A stretch of 57,980 nucleotides of DNA, from contig NZ_PQBS01000020.1 of assembly GCF_002911695.1 (NCBI RefSeq), forward strand, positions 1 to 57,980, given 5' to 3'. A program made the translations under genes and the position numbers. Under the pieces are notes generated by a model, which was not told the origin of the DNA, ran no database searches, and saw only the letters and a program-made list of their open reading frames with translations. Source of the DNA: Gracilimonas amylolytica. GTDB lineage: Bacteria > Bacteroidota > Rhodothermia > Balneolales > Balneolaceae. Positions 39,316 through 49,347 of this stretch are shown piece after piece (positions within the stretch are counted from its first letter, which is position 1; each line of letters opens with the position of its first letter).

Positions 39316-40713
39316 TTAGTTATAGGCTGAATTCTGCACCATGTTTTCATTGGAATCCATATCCCGTGATGGAATTGGAAATACTTGTCGTCCGGCATCG
39401 GTTAAAGACACAGGGTCACCGTTCAAACGGTCAATTCCGGATAAAGTGTTCAAAGCTTCATCGGTTCTTGTCAGGTTGAACCATCGGTGACCTTCCATTA
39501 TGAACTCGATACCTCGTTCCAGTTCGATAGCATCAAGAACTTCAGCTTCTGTATCAACTCCGGTTCCTGTAGTGTCGGCTAAACCGGCACGGTTTCTGAT
39601 CTCATTGAGGTCAGTAAGAGCTCCCGGAATATCGGAAGGGGTCTTGCGAACACGGGCTTCGGCTCGATTCAGATACATTTCAGCGAGGCGAAGCACCTGA
39701 ATATTGTCATCACCACCAGCTTTGGCATATTTGGTAGGGTAGTAAGCCCCCACATTACCATCAAATCCGATTAGGTCACCGCGTTCATCGTCAGCACGAG
39801 AAGTTGCTAAAGCTACCATTTCATCATGAAGAGCTATGTCTCCACGGCCACCGGCACTGGATGGAAAATACCAGAATCGGATGTCGTTACCATCGGTTGT
39901 ATTATAGGCAAGCTCGAAGATCGCTTCTTCCGTATTTTCATCTCTGAAGATGCTTTGGAATTCCTCAACCAAGTCGAAGTTGTAATTATCGATCACTTCC
40001 GTGGCATAGGATTCAGCCATGGCGAAATCTTCGATATACAGACCTAATCGTGACTGAAGAGCTTTAACGGCCGCTTCAGAGACTCTGTTTGGAGAGTTGA
40101 AGCCGGATAATAGGCCTTCTGCTGCAGTTAAGTCGTCCTGAACCTGCTGATAGGAATCAGCAATAGAAGCTCTGCTTGGGAAGCTGTTTTCATTGATCTC
40201 TCGTGATGGTGTCGTAACGAGGGGAACCCCCAACTCACCGTAAACACCATCAACCCCACCAAAAGTTCTGGTCAGATCAAAGAAGGCAAGTGCTCTTATG
40301 AAATAAGCTTCACCTAAAATACGATCCTTCGCTGCCTGAGGTATCTCGTCGATGGTTGGAACATCAGCGATCAGGTTGTTAGCGTGATTTACCGTTGCGT
40401 AGGCCTGAGCCCATAGGTTTCGGTTTTCAAGGTTACCGGCAGAGGTTACGTAAGTATCCATTTCCCGGTAGAAATCCCATGTACCAATACTTTGTGATAC
40501 ATCAGAGGTTACATCTGCAATGATCTGAAAATTACTTCCATAATATGACGTCGATTGCAGTTGACTATACAGTCCGTTCAGTGCTGCTTCAGCACTTTTC
40601 AGATCCCGGATAGCCGTTTCATCCGAAATAGCTGTCTGCGGTTCCTGATCGAGAACATCGCACCCGACCGCTACCAGCAGTGTTAAGAGTAATATGTTTC
40701 TAAGGTTTTTCAT
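39316..40713 (-). CDS. susD: SusD/RagB-family nutrient-binding outer-membrane lipoprotein
   Basis: A 465-residue lipoprotein that forms the lid of the SusC porin. Signal peptide and lipobox (LLVAVGCD) come first. Family blocks: LNGLYSQLQS, NLWAQAYATVNHANNLIADVP, ILGEAYFIRALAFFDLTRTFGG, AVKALQSRLGLYI, and the C-terminal IQVLRLAEMYLNRAEARVR, LTDLNEIRNRAGL, ELERGIEFIMEGHRWFNLTRT and VFPIPSRDMDSNENM. The start is the ATG at 40713, giving a normal signal peptide; a TTG at 40731 is less likely. It follows susC by 18 bases. The transported nutrient cannot be deduced, and no glycanase neighbour points to one. Confidence 0.94.
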   Translation of the reverse strand: MKNLRNILLLTLLVAVGCDVLDQEPQTAISDETAIRDLKSAEAALNGLYSQLQSTSYYGSNFQIIADVTSDVSQSIGTWDFYREMDTYVTSAGNLENRNLWAQAYATVNHANNLIADVPTIDEIPQAAKDRILGEAYFIRALAFFDLTRTFGGVDGVYGELGVPLVTTPSREINENSFPSRASIADSYQQVQDDLTAAEGLLSGFNSPNRVSEAAVKALQSRLGLYIEDFAMAESYATEVIDNYNFDLVEEFQSIFRDENTEEAIFELAYNTTDGNDIRFWYFPSSAGGRGDIALHDEMVALATSRADDERGDLIGFDGNVGAYYPTKYAKAGGDDNIQVLRLAEMYLNRAEARVRKTPSDIPGALTDLNEIRNRAGLADTTGTGVDTEAEVLDAIELERGIEFIMEGHRWFNLTRTDEALNTLSGIDRLNGDPVSLTDAGRQVFPIPSRDMDSNENMVQNSAYN

Positions 40714-40731
40714 AGGTATAAAATTTTTCAA

Positions 40732-43700
40732 TTAAAATGAGATGTCAATTCCACCGAGAATAGAGCGGGCTTGCGGCATGGTGTAGAATTCTATACCACG
40801 TGTAAGTGCTGTAGAAGCGGTAGCTGTAACCTCAGGATCAAGTCCAGTGTAATTTGTGAAAGTGAGGAGGTTTTGTCCGCTCAGATAAATGCGTGCTCTC
40901 GAAATTCCCACACCAACTTTGTTGAGAATTTCTACCGGAATAGTATATCCGATGGTGGCATTTTTGAGTCTCATGTAGGATCCATCTTCAACAAAACGTG
41001 AAGGGCGGAGATTTCCGGCGTAGTTGGCACTGGTCATACGAGGTACCATGGTAACGTCACCGGGCTGTTGCCAGCGGTCGAGCTGAGAGCTCAGGTAACC
41101 GGTGTTTCTGGTTCCACCGTGCTCCTGGAAGAATCGGTTCCAGTTCAACTGATCGTTTCCATAACTGTATTGGAAGAAGACGGAAAAATCAAAGTTTTTG
41201 TAGTTCACTTTGTTTGTGAAACCACCGAAGAAGTCAGGGTTTGCATCCCCTACAATTTTACGGTCAACGTTAGGGTTAAAGGTTCCGTCACCATCAACAT
41301 CCGTAAAGATAGGCGCTCCCGTTTGAGGGTCTACACCGGTCTGCTCATGGAAATAGAAGGAATACATAGGGTAACCTTCCTGATACCGGTAAATATCACG
41401 GTTATAAACATTGAAAGGAGCGGCAAGCTTAAGGATCTTATTTCTGTTTCCTGATATATTGAAACTCAGATTCCAATTCAGATCTTCTTTTTGGATCACA
41501 TCAGCAATAATACCGAACTCCATCCCTTTGTTCTCGACTTCACCGAAGTTTTGAACTAACTCTTCAAATCCTGTTGAGAATGGTACTGGTACGGCCAGAA
41601 GAAGATCTTCTGTTTTCTTGTAATAGTAGTCATATACGAAGTTCAAACGATCATCGAATAATCCAAGATCAACACCGATATCAAGCTGTTTGGTCGTTTC
41701 CCATTTTAGATTTGGGTTACCAAGCTGATTTGGGCTGGTTCCGGGACTGTCAGTGTAGCTTTCACCACCCCAAAGTCCGCGTGACTGGAAGTCGTTAATA
41801 CCACTTTGGTTACCGGTGATACCATAACTTGCTCTAAGTTTCAGTTCAGAAATGTCTTCGAAGTCAAAGAAATTCTCTTCAGACACAACCCAGCCTAAAG
41901 CTACAGAAGGGAAAGTACCCCATCTGTTGTTAGCACCGAAACGGGACGAACCGTCATGACGAACAGTTACCGTAGCCAGATACTTGCTGTCGTACTCATA
42001 CTTAACACGTCCAAAGAATGAGGCAATACCCCAGCTGCTTCCGGTTGAAGAAGCGGATTGTACCGCAGCATCCTGAATGCGACGGAAGTCATCACTTGGA
42101 AATTGCTCACCTTCTGCTGTGGTTCTTTCAAACTCAGATTCCTGAACAGATGTACCAAGTAAGGCACTCACGTCATGGTTTCCAACATTGAAAAGATAGC
42201 TTAAAGTGTTTTCAGCTGTCCAGTTACGGATGGTTGCTACTGTTGAAAGGGCACTACCGTTTACAGCCGCACCGTTGTTAAGAAGTGTGTTGTCGTAACG
42301 GTCTTCCTTGATCTCGTTGTAGTCAAGACTCCAGCTGGTTCTGAAAGTCAGACCCGGAAAAAACTCGTAATCGGCAAATACATTACCAATAATACGGTTG
42401 GTATCCATGTCAAAATCTACCTCATTGGCAGCAGCAACCGGATTCTCAAAAATACTGAATTTGGTGTAGTTTCCATTCGTATCGTAAACAGGCAGGTTAG
42501 TTGGTAAGAAATAAACGCCACCCAAAACACCGGTAATATTATCGTTATTACGAGCTCTGTTACGATTTGAGAATGAATAGGTTGAGCTGGTTCCGAAAGT
42601 TAACTTTTCAGAAGCCAGTATATCGAGGTTCAGTCGGGCACTGCTTCTTGTGAAGGTAGCAGGCTTAACCACACCATCCTGATCATAGTTGGAGCCAGAA
42701 ACGGAGTATTTAACGTTTTCATTTCCACCGCTTACGGTTACATCATAGTTCTGAACAATTCCGGTTCTGAAAACCTGATCTGCCCAGTCAGTGTCAATTG
42801 CACTTTGAGGGTTAGCATAAGGCGCTGCTTCACCATTGTTAACAGCGGCCTCATTCATAAGCATTTCATATTCCGGACCTGAAACCAGATCAGGCATGTT
42901 TACTGGTTCTTCGTAACCGCGATAAATATTTACATTTACTCTTGGCTCAGAAAAACTACCACGCTTGGTTGTGATCAAAACCACACCATTAGCTGCACGG
43001 GCTCCATAAATGGCAGTAGCCGAGGCATCTTTAAGGATCTCGATGGATTCAATGTCAGAAGGATCGATATCGGCCAGGGCACTGGTCGTTTCACCGCCTA
43101 GTCCAAGTCCATAGTTTCCTGTCTGAATTGGAATACCATCTACCACATAAAGTGGGTCACTTCCACCTGAAATAGATGAGGTACCACGGATCTTAACAAA
43201 GATACCGCCACCGGGAGTCCCAGAGTTTGTACTGATCTGAACTCCGGCTGCACGACCCTGCATAAGTTGGTCAGTACTGGCTGAGGGAGTGTTTTGTAGT
43301 TCTTCAGCGCTGATAGAAGAAACCGCACTTGTTAATGTTTTACGGTCTTGTTCACCATAACCCACAACAACTACGTCCTCTAAAAGCTGAACATCCTCTG
43401 AAAGTTGGATATCAATAGTGGTTCTGTCACCAACTACCACTTCCTGTTTCATAAAGCTGATGTAGCTGAAAACCAGAACGGCATCGGTGTTTGGCACCGT
43501 AATTTCATAATTACCATCTGCATCAGTACTGGTTCCGTTTAATGTTCCTTTTTCCAGAACGTTTACACCCGGAAGCGGGTTACCATCCTGTGCTGAGGTT
43601 ACGGTTCCGTTTACAGTCACCTGAGCATAACCCAGGGTACTTATCCCAAACATAAGGAGTAACAGGCATAGCAATTGCCGGCCTCTGCTCCTCATCTTTC

Positions 43701-43761
43701 GGACTGTGTTCTTTGAAGTGGGTGCATTTAACCCTGCACCTAATTTGTATCTATAGGTCAT
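40732..43761 (-). CDS. susC: SusC/RagA-family TonB-linked outer-membrane transporter
   Basis: A 1009-residue TonB-dependent porin partner of SusD. After the signal peptide (LLCLLLLMFGISTLGYA) it has a carboxypeptidase-D-regulatory-like domain (VNGTVTSAQDGNPLPGVNV, about 50-125), a TonB-box-like VVVGYGEQ, the SusC plug with LQNTPSASTDQLMQGRAAGVQI and the RGTSSISGGSDPLYVVDGIP signature, then the 22-strand barrel ending in an aromatic-terminal strand (GGIDISF). The long basic N-terminus before the signal core suggests M23 (MRSRGRQ) may be the true start. No FecIR-type sigma/anti-sigma pair is adjacent. Confidence 0.95.
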   Translation of the reverse strand: MTYRYKLGAGLNAPTSKNTVRKMRSRGRQLLCLLLLMFGISTLGYAQVTVNGTVTSAQDGNPLPGVNVLEKGTLNGTSTDADGNYEITVPNTDAVLVFSYISFMKQEVVVGDRTTIDIQLSEDVQLLEDVVVVGYGEQDRKTLTSAVSSISAEELQNTPSASTDQLMQGRAAGVQISTNSGTPGGGIFVKIRGTSSISGGSDPLYVVDGIPIQTGNYGLGLGGETTSALADIDPSDIESIEILKDASATAIYGARAANGVVLITTKRGSFSEPRVNVNIYRGYEEPVNMPDLVSGPEYEMLMNEAAVNNGEAAPYANPQSAIDTDWADQVFRTGIVQNYDVTVSGGNENVKYSVSGSNYDQDGVVKPATFTRSSARLNLDILASEKLTFGTSSTYSFSNRNRARNNDNITGVLGGVYFLPTNLPVYDTNGNYTKFSIFENPVAAANEVDFDMDTNRIIGNVFADYEFFPGLTFRTSWSLDYNEIKEDRYDNTLLNNGAAVNGSALSTVATIRNWTAENTLSYLFNVGNHDVSALLGTSVQESEFERTTAEGEQFPSDDFRRIQDAAVQSASSTGSSWGIASFFGRVKYEYDSKYLATVTVRHDGSSRFGANNRWGTFPSVALGWVVSEENFFDFEDISELKLRASYGITGNQSGINDFQSRGLWGGESYTDSPGTSPNQLGNPNLKWETTKQLDIGVDLGLFDDRLNFVYDYYYKKTEDLLLAVPVPFSTGFEELVQNFGEVENKGMEFGIIADVIQKEDLNWNLSFNISGNRNKILKLAAPFNVYNRDIYRYQEGYPMYSFYFHEQTGVDPQTGAPIFTDVDGDGTFNPNVDRKIVGDANPDFFGGFTNKVNYKNFDFSVFFQYSYGNDQLNWNRFFQEHGGTRNTGYLSSQLDRWQQPGDVTMVPRMTSANYAGNLRPSRFVEDGSYMRLKNATIGYTIPVEILNKVGVGISRARIYLSGQNLLTFTNYTGLDPEVTATASTALTRGIEFYTMPQARSILGGIDISF

Positions 43762-44091
43762 ATTAGTCCTTCCTTATGGTTAGTGATTTTAGGTCAAAGC
43801 CCATTCTATTTTAATGGTATTGAATAGGAGAGTAAGAGCTTTGACTTGTTACATTAATGCGAGCAAATACTTTGCAAACATTAAGATGATTTAATAATCG
43901 CTCTTAGGCTAATTAATCAGAAGGATAAGTTCAATCGGATTCAATTTATTTACATTGTATGTAAATAGACTGTTAAGTCACTATTAATAATTATTTAATA
44001 GATATATTAAATCTGCGGCCAATAGTAAAATTTTGTAAAAGAGCGTGGTTCCTTCACAATAAATTAATATTTGCCTGAGTGCGTAAACCTG
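43762..44091. other. AT-rich gene-free region upstream of susC
   Basis: A 330-base gap very rich in A+T, with no ORF, hairpin of note or clear TAnnTTTG box on either strand. It must contain the susC promoter because transcription runs leftward from here; nothing else is seen. Confidence 0.4.
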
Positions 44092-44802
44092 CTATTTCCC
44101 GTACAGCAGAAAAATAGTGGGACGTTTATGCAGATTGGGTAACGGCCGTGAGTTCCATTCACTGATATATCCGGTTCTTATATCTTCAGTAGGTAAGGTG
44201 ATATCAGTTGCTGTACAAAGACTTGTGGTAGGGGAAGCAATTTGTAAAATGTCTTTCAACATTTCGTTATTTCGATAGGGAGCCTCCATGAATATCTGTG
44301 TGCGATCATGTCGCCTTGACTCTCCATCCAGCTGCTTGATCATGAAACGGCGTTTCTTTTGGTCCATAGGGAGGTATCCGTGAAAAGCAAACTCCTGACC
44401 ATTGAATCCAGAGGCCATGAGTGCGAGAAGTATGGAAGAAGGCCCTACAAGTGGAATAACCTTGATCTGATACTGATGAGCCAGTTTTACAAGTCTGGCT
44501 CCAGGATCTGCCACCCCCGGTGCCCCGGCTTCTGATAAAACCCCTGCATCCCGGCCGTCAAGTATGGGGCGCAAAAATGAGTGTATTTCCTGATTGGGGG
44601 TATTTTTGTTGAGTGGATAGAAATCGATCTCATACTCAGGAACCGTATCTCCCACCCATTGCAGAAAGGCGGAGGCTGAACGGATATTTTCCACCATCAA
44701 AACATCCAGCTTTCGGATGATGTTCAAAGTGTGCTCAGGAAGTGTATTATTTTCAGGCGTTTTACCAAGTGTGGTTGGAATGAGATATATAGTTCCTGAC
44801 AT
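44092..44802 (-). CDS. RsmI-like SAM-dependent methyltransferase (tetrapyrrole methylase fold)
   Basis: A 236-residue protein with the tetrapyrrole methylase fold used by RsmI, which methylates the ribose of C1402 in 16S rRNA. Seen here: MSGTIYLIPTTLG at the start, SEAGAPGVADPGARLV matching RsmI SDAGTPGISDPG, VGPSSILLALMASGFNGQEFAFHGYLP, and IFMEAPYRNNEML. Bacteroidota often encode such a second RsmI-like protein with an unknown target, so the rRNA role is not certain. Its start overlaps the stop of the preceding gene by one base (TAATG), so translation is coupled. Confidence 0.85.
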   Translation of the reverse strand: MSGTIYLIPTTLGKTPENNTLPEHTLNIIRKLDVLMVENIRSASAFLQWVGDTVPEYEIDFYPLNKNTPNQEIHSFLRPILDGRDAGVLSEAGAPGVADPGARLVKLAHQYQIKVIPLVGPSSILLALMASGFNGQEFAFHGYLPMDQKKRRFMIKQLDGESRRHDRTQIFMEAPYRNNEMLKDILQIASPTTSLCTATDITLPTEDIRTGYISEWNSRPLPNLHKRPTIFLLYGK

Positions 44803-45284
44803 TAATCTACCCGTTCAATTTCAAATTCATCAGCATGGGCGTCTGCTGATCGACGTTTTACAAATCGGTTCAGCATAAAACCTGCAATTATAGTCACGAT
44901 CAATCCAAAACCGGCTACACTCATGTTAAATAAGGAGGTGCTTTTTTGGATCTCATATGTGGGGAATAGGACGATCTCCTGAAAGGCTCCTTTTTGATAA
45001 CGTATCGGAACCGAGGAAGACTCCATCAGTTCCTGAGCCATTTGGACTGAGAGGGATAACTTTCTCTCGATGACTTCTCCATCCACTTCAAACCTGATAT
45101 CCACATATCCGTTACTCTGAGCTGCAATTTGTTTGATCTCAAAATCTGTGATCTCTGCGAGGTAGGATTCTCCATGTTCATAGGTATCGATGGAGCCCTT
45201 GTAAACCATACCCTGCTGAAATACAAGGAAAAGCAGGTAAGCGGGAATGAGCCAGTAGGCGTATAAAAATCGGTAGTTACTCAT
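44802..45284 (-). CDS. Two-TM membrane protein, DUF3592-like
   Basis: A 160-residue membrane protein from the ATG at 45284. TM1 (about 5-25, LIPAYLLFLVFQQGMVY) and TM2 (about 120-142, SVAGFGLIVTIIAGFML) flank a beta-rich domain of about 90 residues (YLAEITDFEIKQIAAQSNGY; VPIRYQKGAFQEIVLFP), the layout of DUF3592-type proteins. Function unknown. The start overlaps the upstream gene by eight bases (ATGAGTAA) and the stop overlaps the downstream gene, so it is the centre of a coupled three-gene operon. Confidence 0.75.
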   Translation of the reverse strand: MSNYRFLYAYWLIPAYLLFLVFQQGMVYKGSIDTYEHGESYLAEITDFEIKQIAAQSNGYVDIRFEVDGEVIERKLSLSVQMAQELMESSSVPIRYQKGAFQEIVLFPTYEIQKSTSLFNMSVAGFGLIVTIIAGFMLNRFVKRRSADAHADEFEIERVD

Positions 45285-46446
45285 GGTCGGGTGCGATAGC
45301 TTTTTGTGTGGTTTCATAAAGGGCAGGATCCCAGATCAAACGCTGCTGATAATCTTCCTGCATATAATTGGCCGACATGTGAACCCAAAAGCCAACCGGC
45401 AGTCGATCAAAGAAAACGGCTTGAACCGAAGTGTGTCCGTCGTAGGTGGAAGTTCCGAAATCGATTCCCACCAAAAGCCCCATCCGGTTATCATAAATAG
45501 CCCCGTAGTCTTCAAAACTGCGTGCAATGGGCTCAGACCCCATGGGCCATCTGAGTTTGTCCTTAACTCTTTGTGAAATTTCTTCGGTGAGCACCTCTTC
45601 ATTCCAGAGGCGCAGCATCAGGTCGGTCAGCTCACGTGTTGTAGCCTGAGGGAAATAAGCCAGGGCGTCACGTTCCTGCATAAAGCTAAGAGACAGCCTA
45701 TCATCGTCAAATTGATCTTTGACCGTTTGATTGAAATTCGGATCAGAATTTAATTGCTCTGCGATCCCTATCACTTCTTCTGCAAACCGGTCAAATGACA
45801 TAGTTTTTAATTCCGAGGTATCATTAAGCGATGGATTGATCCTTGTGTACATGCCACTGTATGGTAAAGGCAAAAGGGAATCATTTACGTTCAAGGAATC
45901 CATTAATGCCCGAATGTTGTCTTCCCCAAGTTTGAACCAGATATAATCGGCTGATACCAGGTCACTGTTTTCAAGCATGGCTTTGACCACGTCATCAAGC
46001 GGCGCGGTACCTTCTTCAAATTCTTCGATGAGCTGATTGTGATTGTTCTCACTGATTTCCGGTAATGCAAACTTTTTGATCTCCTTCAGGGTGATCTCCT
46101 CGGCCGGATCAAGTAAACCTTCAACCACCTGCCGTTCGTATTCTATCAGTAAAAAGAGGTTGGCTGTTGCCCCAAGGGTCCTGGGTATATCTGTTTGATA
46201 AAAAATGCCGGAATCAGGGTTATTGACATTGTAAGAAGTGATCGAAACCCATTCAGGGTGTTCACCAACAAACTCAGCTAGTCCTTTAAGGGAATAAGTG
46301 CTTTCAATGTATTCACTGCCTTCAGCCATGCCTTCTTCATTCTGAAACAGTGTTTTGAAACCGGAATAGTTTAACCCGATGACCATCGCAAAGACAAAGG
46401 CAGCTGCCGCTAAAAAGACGAATAGAAACTTAAGTGCTCTCTTCAA
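45277..46446 (-). CDS. Beta-lactamase-fold protein lacking the catalytic serine
   Basis: A 389-residue exported protein with one N-terminal membrane segment (LFVFLAAAAFVFAMVIGL). The rest aligns by eye with class A beta-lactamase-like (Beta-lactamase2) proteins, but the active-site motifs are gone: where SxxK should be there is A93-T-A-N96 (TLGATANLFLL), the SDN loop is SDL at 161-163 (AMLENSDLVSADYIWFKLG), and no KTG is seen near the C-terminal strand (GLLVGIDFGTS). It should therefore be a non-catalytic, perhaps cell-wall-fragment-binding, protein. First gene of a three-gene overlapping operon. Confidence 0.75.
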   Translation of the reverse strand: MKRALKFLFVFLAAAAFVFAMVIGLNYSGFKTLFQNEEGMAEGSEYIESTYSLKGLAEFVGEHPEWVSITSYNVNNPDSGIFYQTDIPRTLGATANLFLLIEYERQVVEGLLDPAEEITLKEIKKFALPEISENNHNQLIEEFEEGTAPLDDVVKAMLENSDLVSADYIWFKLGEDNIRALMDSLNVNDSLLPLPYSGMYTRINPSLNDTSELKTMSFDRFAEEVIGIAEQLNSDPNFNQTVKDQFDDDRLSLSFMQERDALAYFPQATTRELTDLMLRLWNEEVLTEEISQRVKDKLRWPMGSEPIARSFEDYGAIYDNRMGLLVGIDFGTSTYDGHTSVQAVFFDRLPVGFWVHMSANYMQEDYQQRLIWDPALYETTQKAIAPDHE

Positions 46447-46569
46447 AAAGTATAAATTTGGAACTGAGATTAAAATCAGCCCAAATATACAAATAAGAAA
46501 AGAGCTTATCCCGATTTGTTAATGGTAAAATCCTATGAGCTCTATTGTTGAACCCACTCGGTTCTCGGA

Positions 46570-47820
46570 TCAAAAACCAGATACGATCCTCATCATTTCA
46601 GCACTTAACCAGGCTCCATAGGTTCCGAGTGCGTAACCCAGTACCGCCAGCAGAACGCCCACGGGGGCCAGGGCGGAATGGAAGGCAGAGGCAACTATAG
46701 GAGCTGAAGCCGCACCGCCCACGTTGGCCTGACTTCCAACGGCCACGAAGAAGAACGGGGCTTTGATGAGCTTTCCAACCAGCAGTAAAATGATCACGTG
46801 AATGATGATCCAAACCGCACCGATCACAAAATAACCGGGGGCATCGAGCATGGAGGCGATGTTCATCTTCATCCCGATGGTCATCACAAGAATGTAGAGA
46901 AACAGGCTGCCCATTTTTGAAGCACCCGCTCCTTCAAGATTTCGCACCTTCGTAAAGGAAAGGATCAACCCACCGGTTGTGGCAACTACAATGATCCAGA
47001 AGAATGAGGAGTTTAGACTTAATTGGGAGAGAGTGGGAGCATTTTCTGTGATCCAGGGTGCAATGGTGTCGCCTGCCAGGTGACCTAAGGCAACCAGGGA
47101 GAAAGCGACGGCAATGATCTTGGTAAAATCAACCAAAGTGGGAACACGGGCAATACTTGCCTGATAATCGGCGATCTTGTGTTTTAATTCGTCGATGGCA
47201 GAGGAATCGGCTTTGAACCAGGTATCCACCCGATCCGAGATGCCTGCACCATAGAGCAGGAATGCCATCCAGATATTAGCCACAATGATATCAACAGTCA
47301 CCATGGCACCAAACAGATCGGTGCTGGGTTCATATATCTCGAGCATGGCGGTCTGATTGGCACCCCCCCCGATCCAGCTACCGGCAATGGTTGCGAGACC
47401 TCTCCAGACTTCTTCAGGACCTGTTCCCCCAATGATCTCAGGATTAATGGTTCCTACGATCAAAATTGCGATCGGTCCTCCGAGCATAATGCTGAACGTT
47501 CCGGCAAGGAACATGATCACGGCTTTTGGTCCCAGGTTGAGAATTCCTTTCAGGTCGATACTAAGAGTCAGCAACACCAAACTTGCAGGGAGTAAATAGC
47601 GTGAGGCAACATAGTAGAGATTGGAATCGGCCTCTGATACGATACCAAAGGTGGTTAGCAGTGAAGGGATGAAATAACACAGTAGCAGCGAAGGAATAAA
47701 CCGGTAAAACTTTTTCCATTTAGGGCTGTCACTGTGAGAGGTAATGAAGATCCCGGCTAAAATAGCCATCAGGAGTCCAAAGGTTACGGCATCACTGGTA
47801 ATAAGTGGTGTTGATTCCAT
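46570..47820 (-). CDS. DUF819-family membrane transporter (YjcL-like)
   Basis: A 416-residue protein with about eleven membrane helices. Family features include ASRYLLPASLVLLTLSIDLKGIL, the glycine-rich GSWIGGGANQTAM loop in the first half and GSQANVGGAASAPIVASAF in the second, an inverted-repeat arrangement like that of ion-coupled carboxylate transporters. Substrate unknown. I start at ATG 47820; the longer frame adds 15 residues lacking support. The gene is divergent from lysC. Confidence 0.85.
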   Translation of the reverse strand: MESTPLITSDAVTFGLLMAILAGIFITSHSDSPKWKKFYRFIPSLLLCYFIPSLLTTFGIVSEADSNLYYVASRYLLPASLVLLTLSIDLKGILNLGPKAVIMFLAGTFSIMLGGPIAILIVGTINPEIIGGTGPEEVWRGLATIAGSWIGGGANQTAMLEIYEPSTDLFGAMVTVDIIVANIWMAFLLYGAGISDRVDTWFKADSSAIDELKHKIADYQASIARVPTLVDFTKIIAVAFSLVALGHLAGDTIAPWITENAPTLSQLSLNSSFFWIIVVATTGGLILSFTKVRNLEGAGASKMGSLFLYILVMTIGMKMNIASMLDAPGYFVIGAVWIIIHVIILLLVGKLIKAPFFFVAVGSQANVGGAASAPIVASAFHSALAPVGVLLAVLGYALGTYGAWLSAEMMRIVSGF

Positions 47821-47990
47821 GCTGCTTTTGTAAGATTCACGTTTTATTAACGAAAGAGGATACAAAAAACTGAGGAATCCATCACAGTCGTTTTGATTGA
47901 AAAAAAGTCATTAAAAACATTTAAATAGAGCTTTTCTATAAGGGATTGGTCTTAAGTGTGCTTATTTTCATCCCCTCACTTAACTCAAAT

Positions 47991-49337
47991 ATGATAAACT
48001 ATTCACAGATGATCGTATCTAAATTTGGAGGTACAAGCGTTGGCACCTACCAGGCCATGCAACGCAGCGCGAGAATTGTGGCGTCTGATAGCGACCGGCG
48101 GCTGATCGTGATCAGTGCAACCTCTGGCACCACCAACGACCTTGTGGATCTTTCTGAATCCACTCTTGATTCTACATCCAGGGAAGAGATCCTGAAGAGA
48201 ATTGAAGAAAGGCATCTCAATATCATCAAGGAATGCTCTGAAAAAGAGAAACTTGAAAAGGAATTCTACGGTCAACTCTCTGAACTTAGGGAACACCTCG
48301 ATTTTGTTGGGCGTGATAAACGCTGGAAGGATCGGTTGTACGCATTTGGCGAGTTGATGTCCACTAAGTTGTTTGTGGAAGTTTTAAAAGAAAATGGGGT
48401 GCAGGCTGAATGGCTGGATGCCCGTGAAGTGATCAAAACGGACTCGACCTTTGGGAATGCGGAACCGGATCGTGAGGTGATCGCCAAAAAGGCTAAAAAA
48501 TGGATCGATCCAAAAAAGATCTATCTTACACAGGGTTTTATTGGATCCGATATATTCGGAAATACGACCACCTTAGGGCGTGGTGGGAGCGATTTTTCAG
48601 CTTCCCTTTTTGCTGAAGCCGTAAAAGCTGATACCCTTGAGATATGGACAGATGTAGCCGGAGTGTACACTACAGATCCACGGATCGTGCCCGGTGCTTT
48701 CCCTATTCATGAAATATCATTTAATGAGGCAGCCGAGCTTTCTGTATTTGGAGGAAAGGTGCTTCATCCTGCAACCCTGAAGCCCGCCATCAGGGGAGGG
48801 GTTAACGTAAGGGTGGCCTCAAGCAGTGAGCCGGATGAGCCCGGAACCCTGATTGTTAAAGAGACTAAGAATAAACCGGTGATTCGGGCAATCTCTTTGA
48901 GAAAAGACCAAACGTTACTTACGGTAAATAGTTTGCAGATGCTTCATCAGCATGGTTTTCTGGCCCAATTATTTAAAGTACTGGCCGAGCATAAGATATC
49001 CGTTGATCTGGTTAGTACATCAGAGGTAAGTGTGGCTCTCACGTTAGATACCGCGGTCAATGCGGCCAATAAGGTGGAATTGACTGATCAGGTTCTGGAT
49101 GAGTTACGGGAGTTTGCAGAGGTCTCAGTTGAAAAAGAGCTGGCTCTCATTGCGCTAATTGGAAATGAGATGCAGAAAACTTCCGGCCTGGGTGGACCAT
49201 TGTTTACTGCACTGGAATCTTATAATATTCGTTTGATCTGTCATGGAGCAAGTTCAAATAATTTGTGTTTTCTGGTAGATCATGATGAATCCGAACAGAT
49301 CGTAAAAATGCTGCACGAGAAATTTATAACCGAATAA
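47991..49337 (+). CDS. lysC: Aspartate kinase
   Basis: A 448-residue enzyme that phosphorylates aspartate, the committed step to lysine, threonine and methionine. The kinase domain has KFGGTSVG (11-18), TLGRGGSDFSAS and the TDVAGVYTTDPRIVPGA block with GGKVLHPATLKPA. Two ACT domains follow (about 300-445) for feedback control by lysine or threonine. ATG 47991 starts just before the first strand; M7 is an alternative. It is monofunctional: no homoserine dehydrogenase domain follows. First gene of lysC-dapB-dapA-dapD (gaps 10, 2 and 34 bases). Confidence 0.95.
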   Translation: MINYSQMIVSKFGGTSVGTYQAMQRSARIVASDSDRRLIVISATSGTTNDLVDLSESTLDSTSREEILKRIEERHLNIIKECSEKEKLEKEFYGQLSELREHLDFVGRDKRWKDRLYAFGELMSTKLFVEVLKENGVQAEWLDAREVIKTDSTFGNAEPDREVIAKKAKKWIDPKKIYLTQGFIGSDIFGNTTTLGRGGSDFSASLFAEAVKADTLEIWTDVAGVYTTDPRIVPGAFPIHEISFNEAAELSVFGGKVLHPATLKPAIRGGVNVRVASSSEPDEPGTLIVKETKNKPVIRAISLRKDQTLLTVNSLQMLHQHGFLAQLFKVLAEHKISVDLVSTSEVSVALTLDTAVNAANKVELTDQVLDELREFAEVSVEKELALIALIGNEMQKTSGLGGPLFTALESYNIRLICHGASSNNLCFLVDHDESEQIVKMLHEKFITE

Positions 49338-49347
49338 AACAGTAACC

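Noticed and set aside
41068-41454. A 128-residue frame antisense to susC
   Set aside because: Shadow of the barrel-coding region.
47866-47990. Lysine riboswitch before lysC
   Set aside because: The leader is short and AT-rich with no multi-helix junction pattern.
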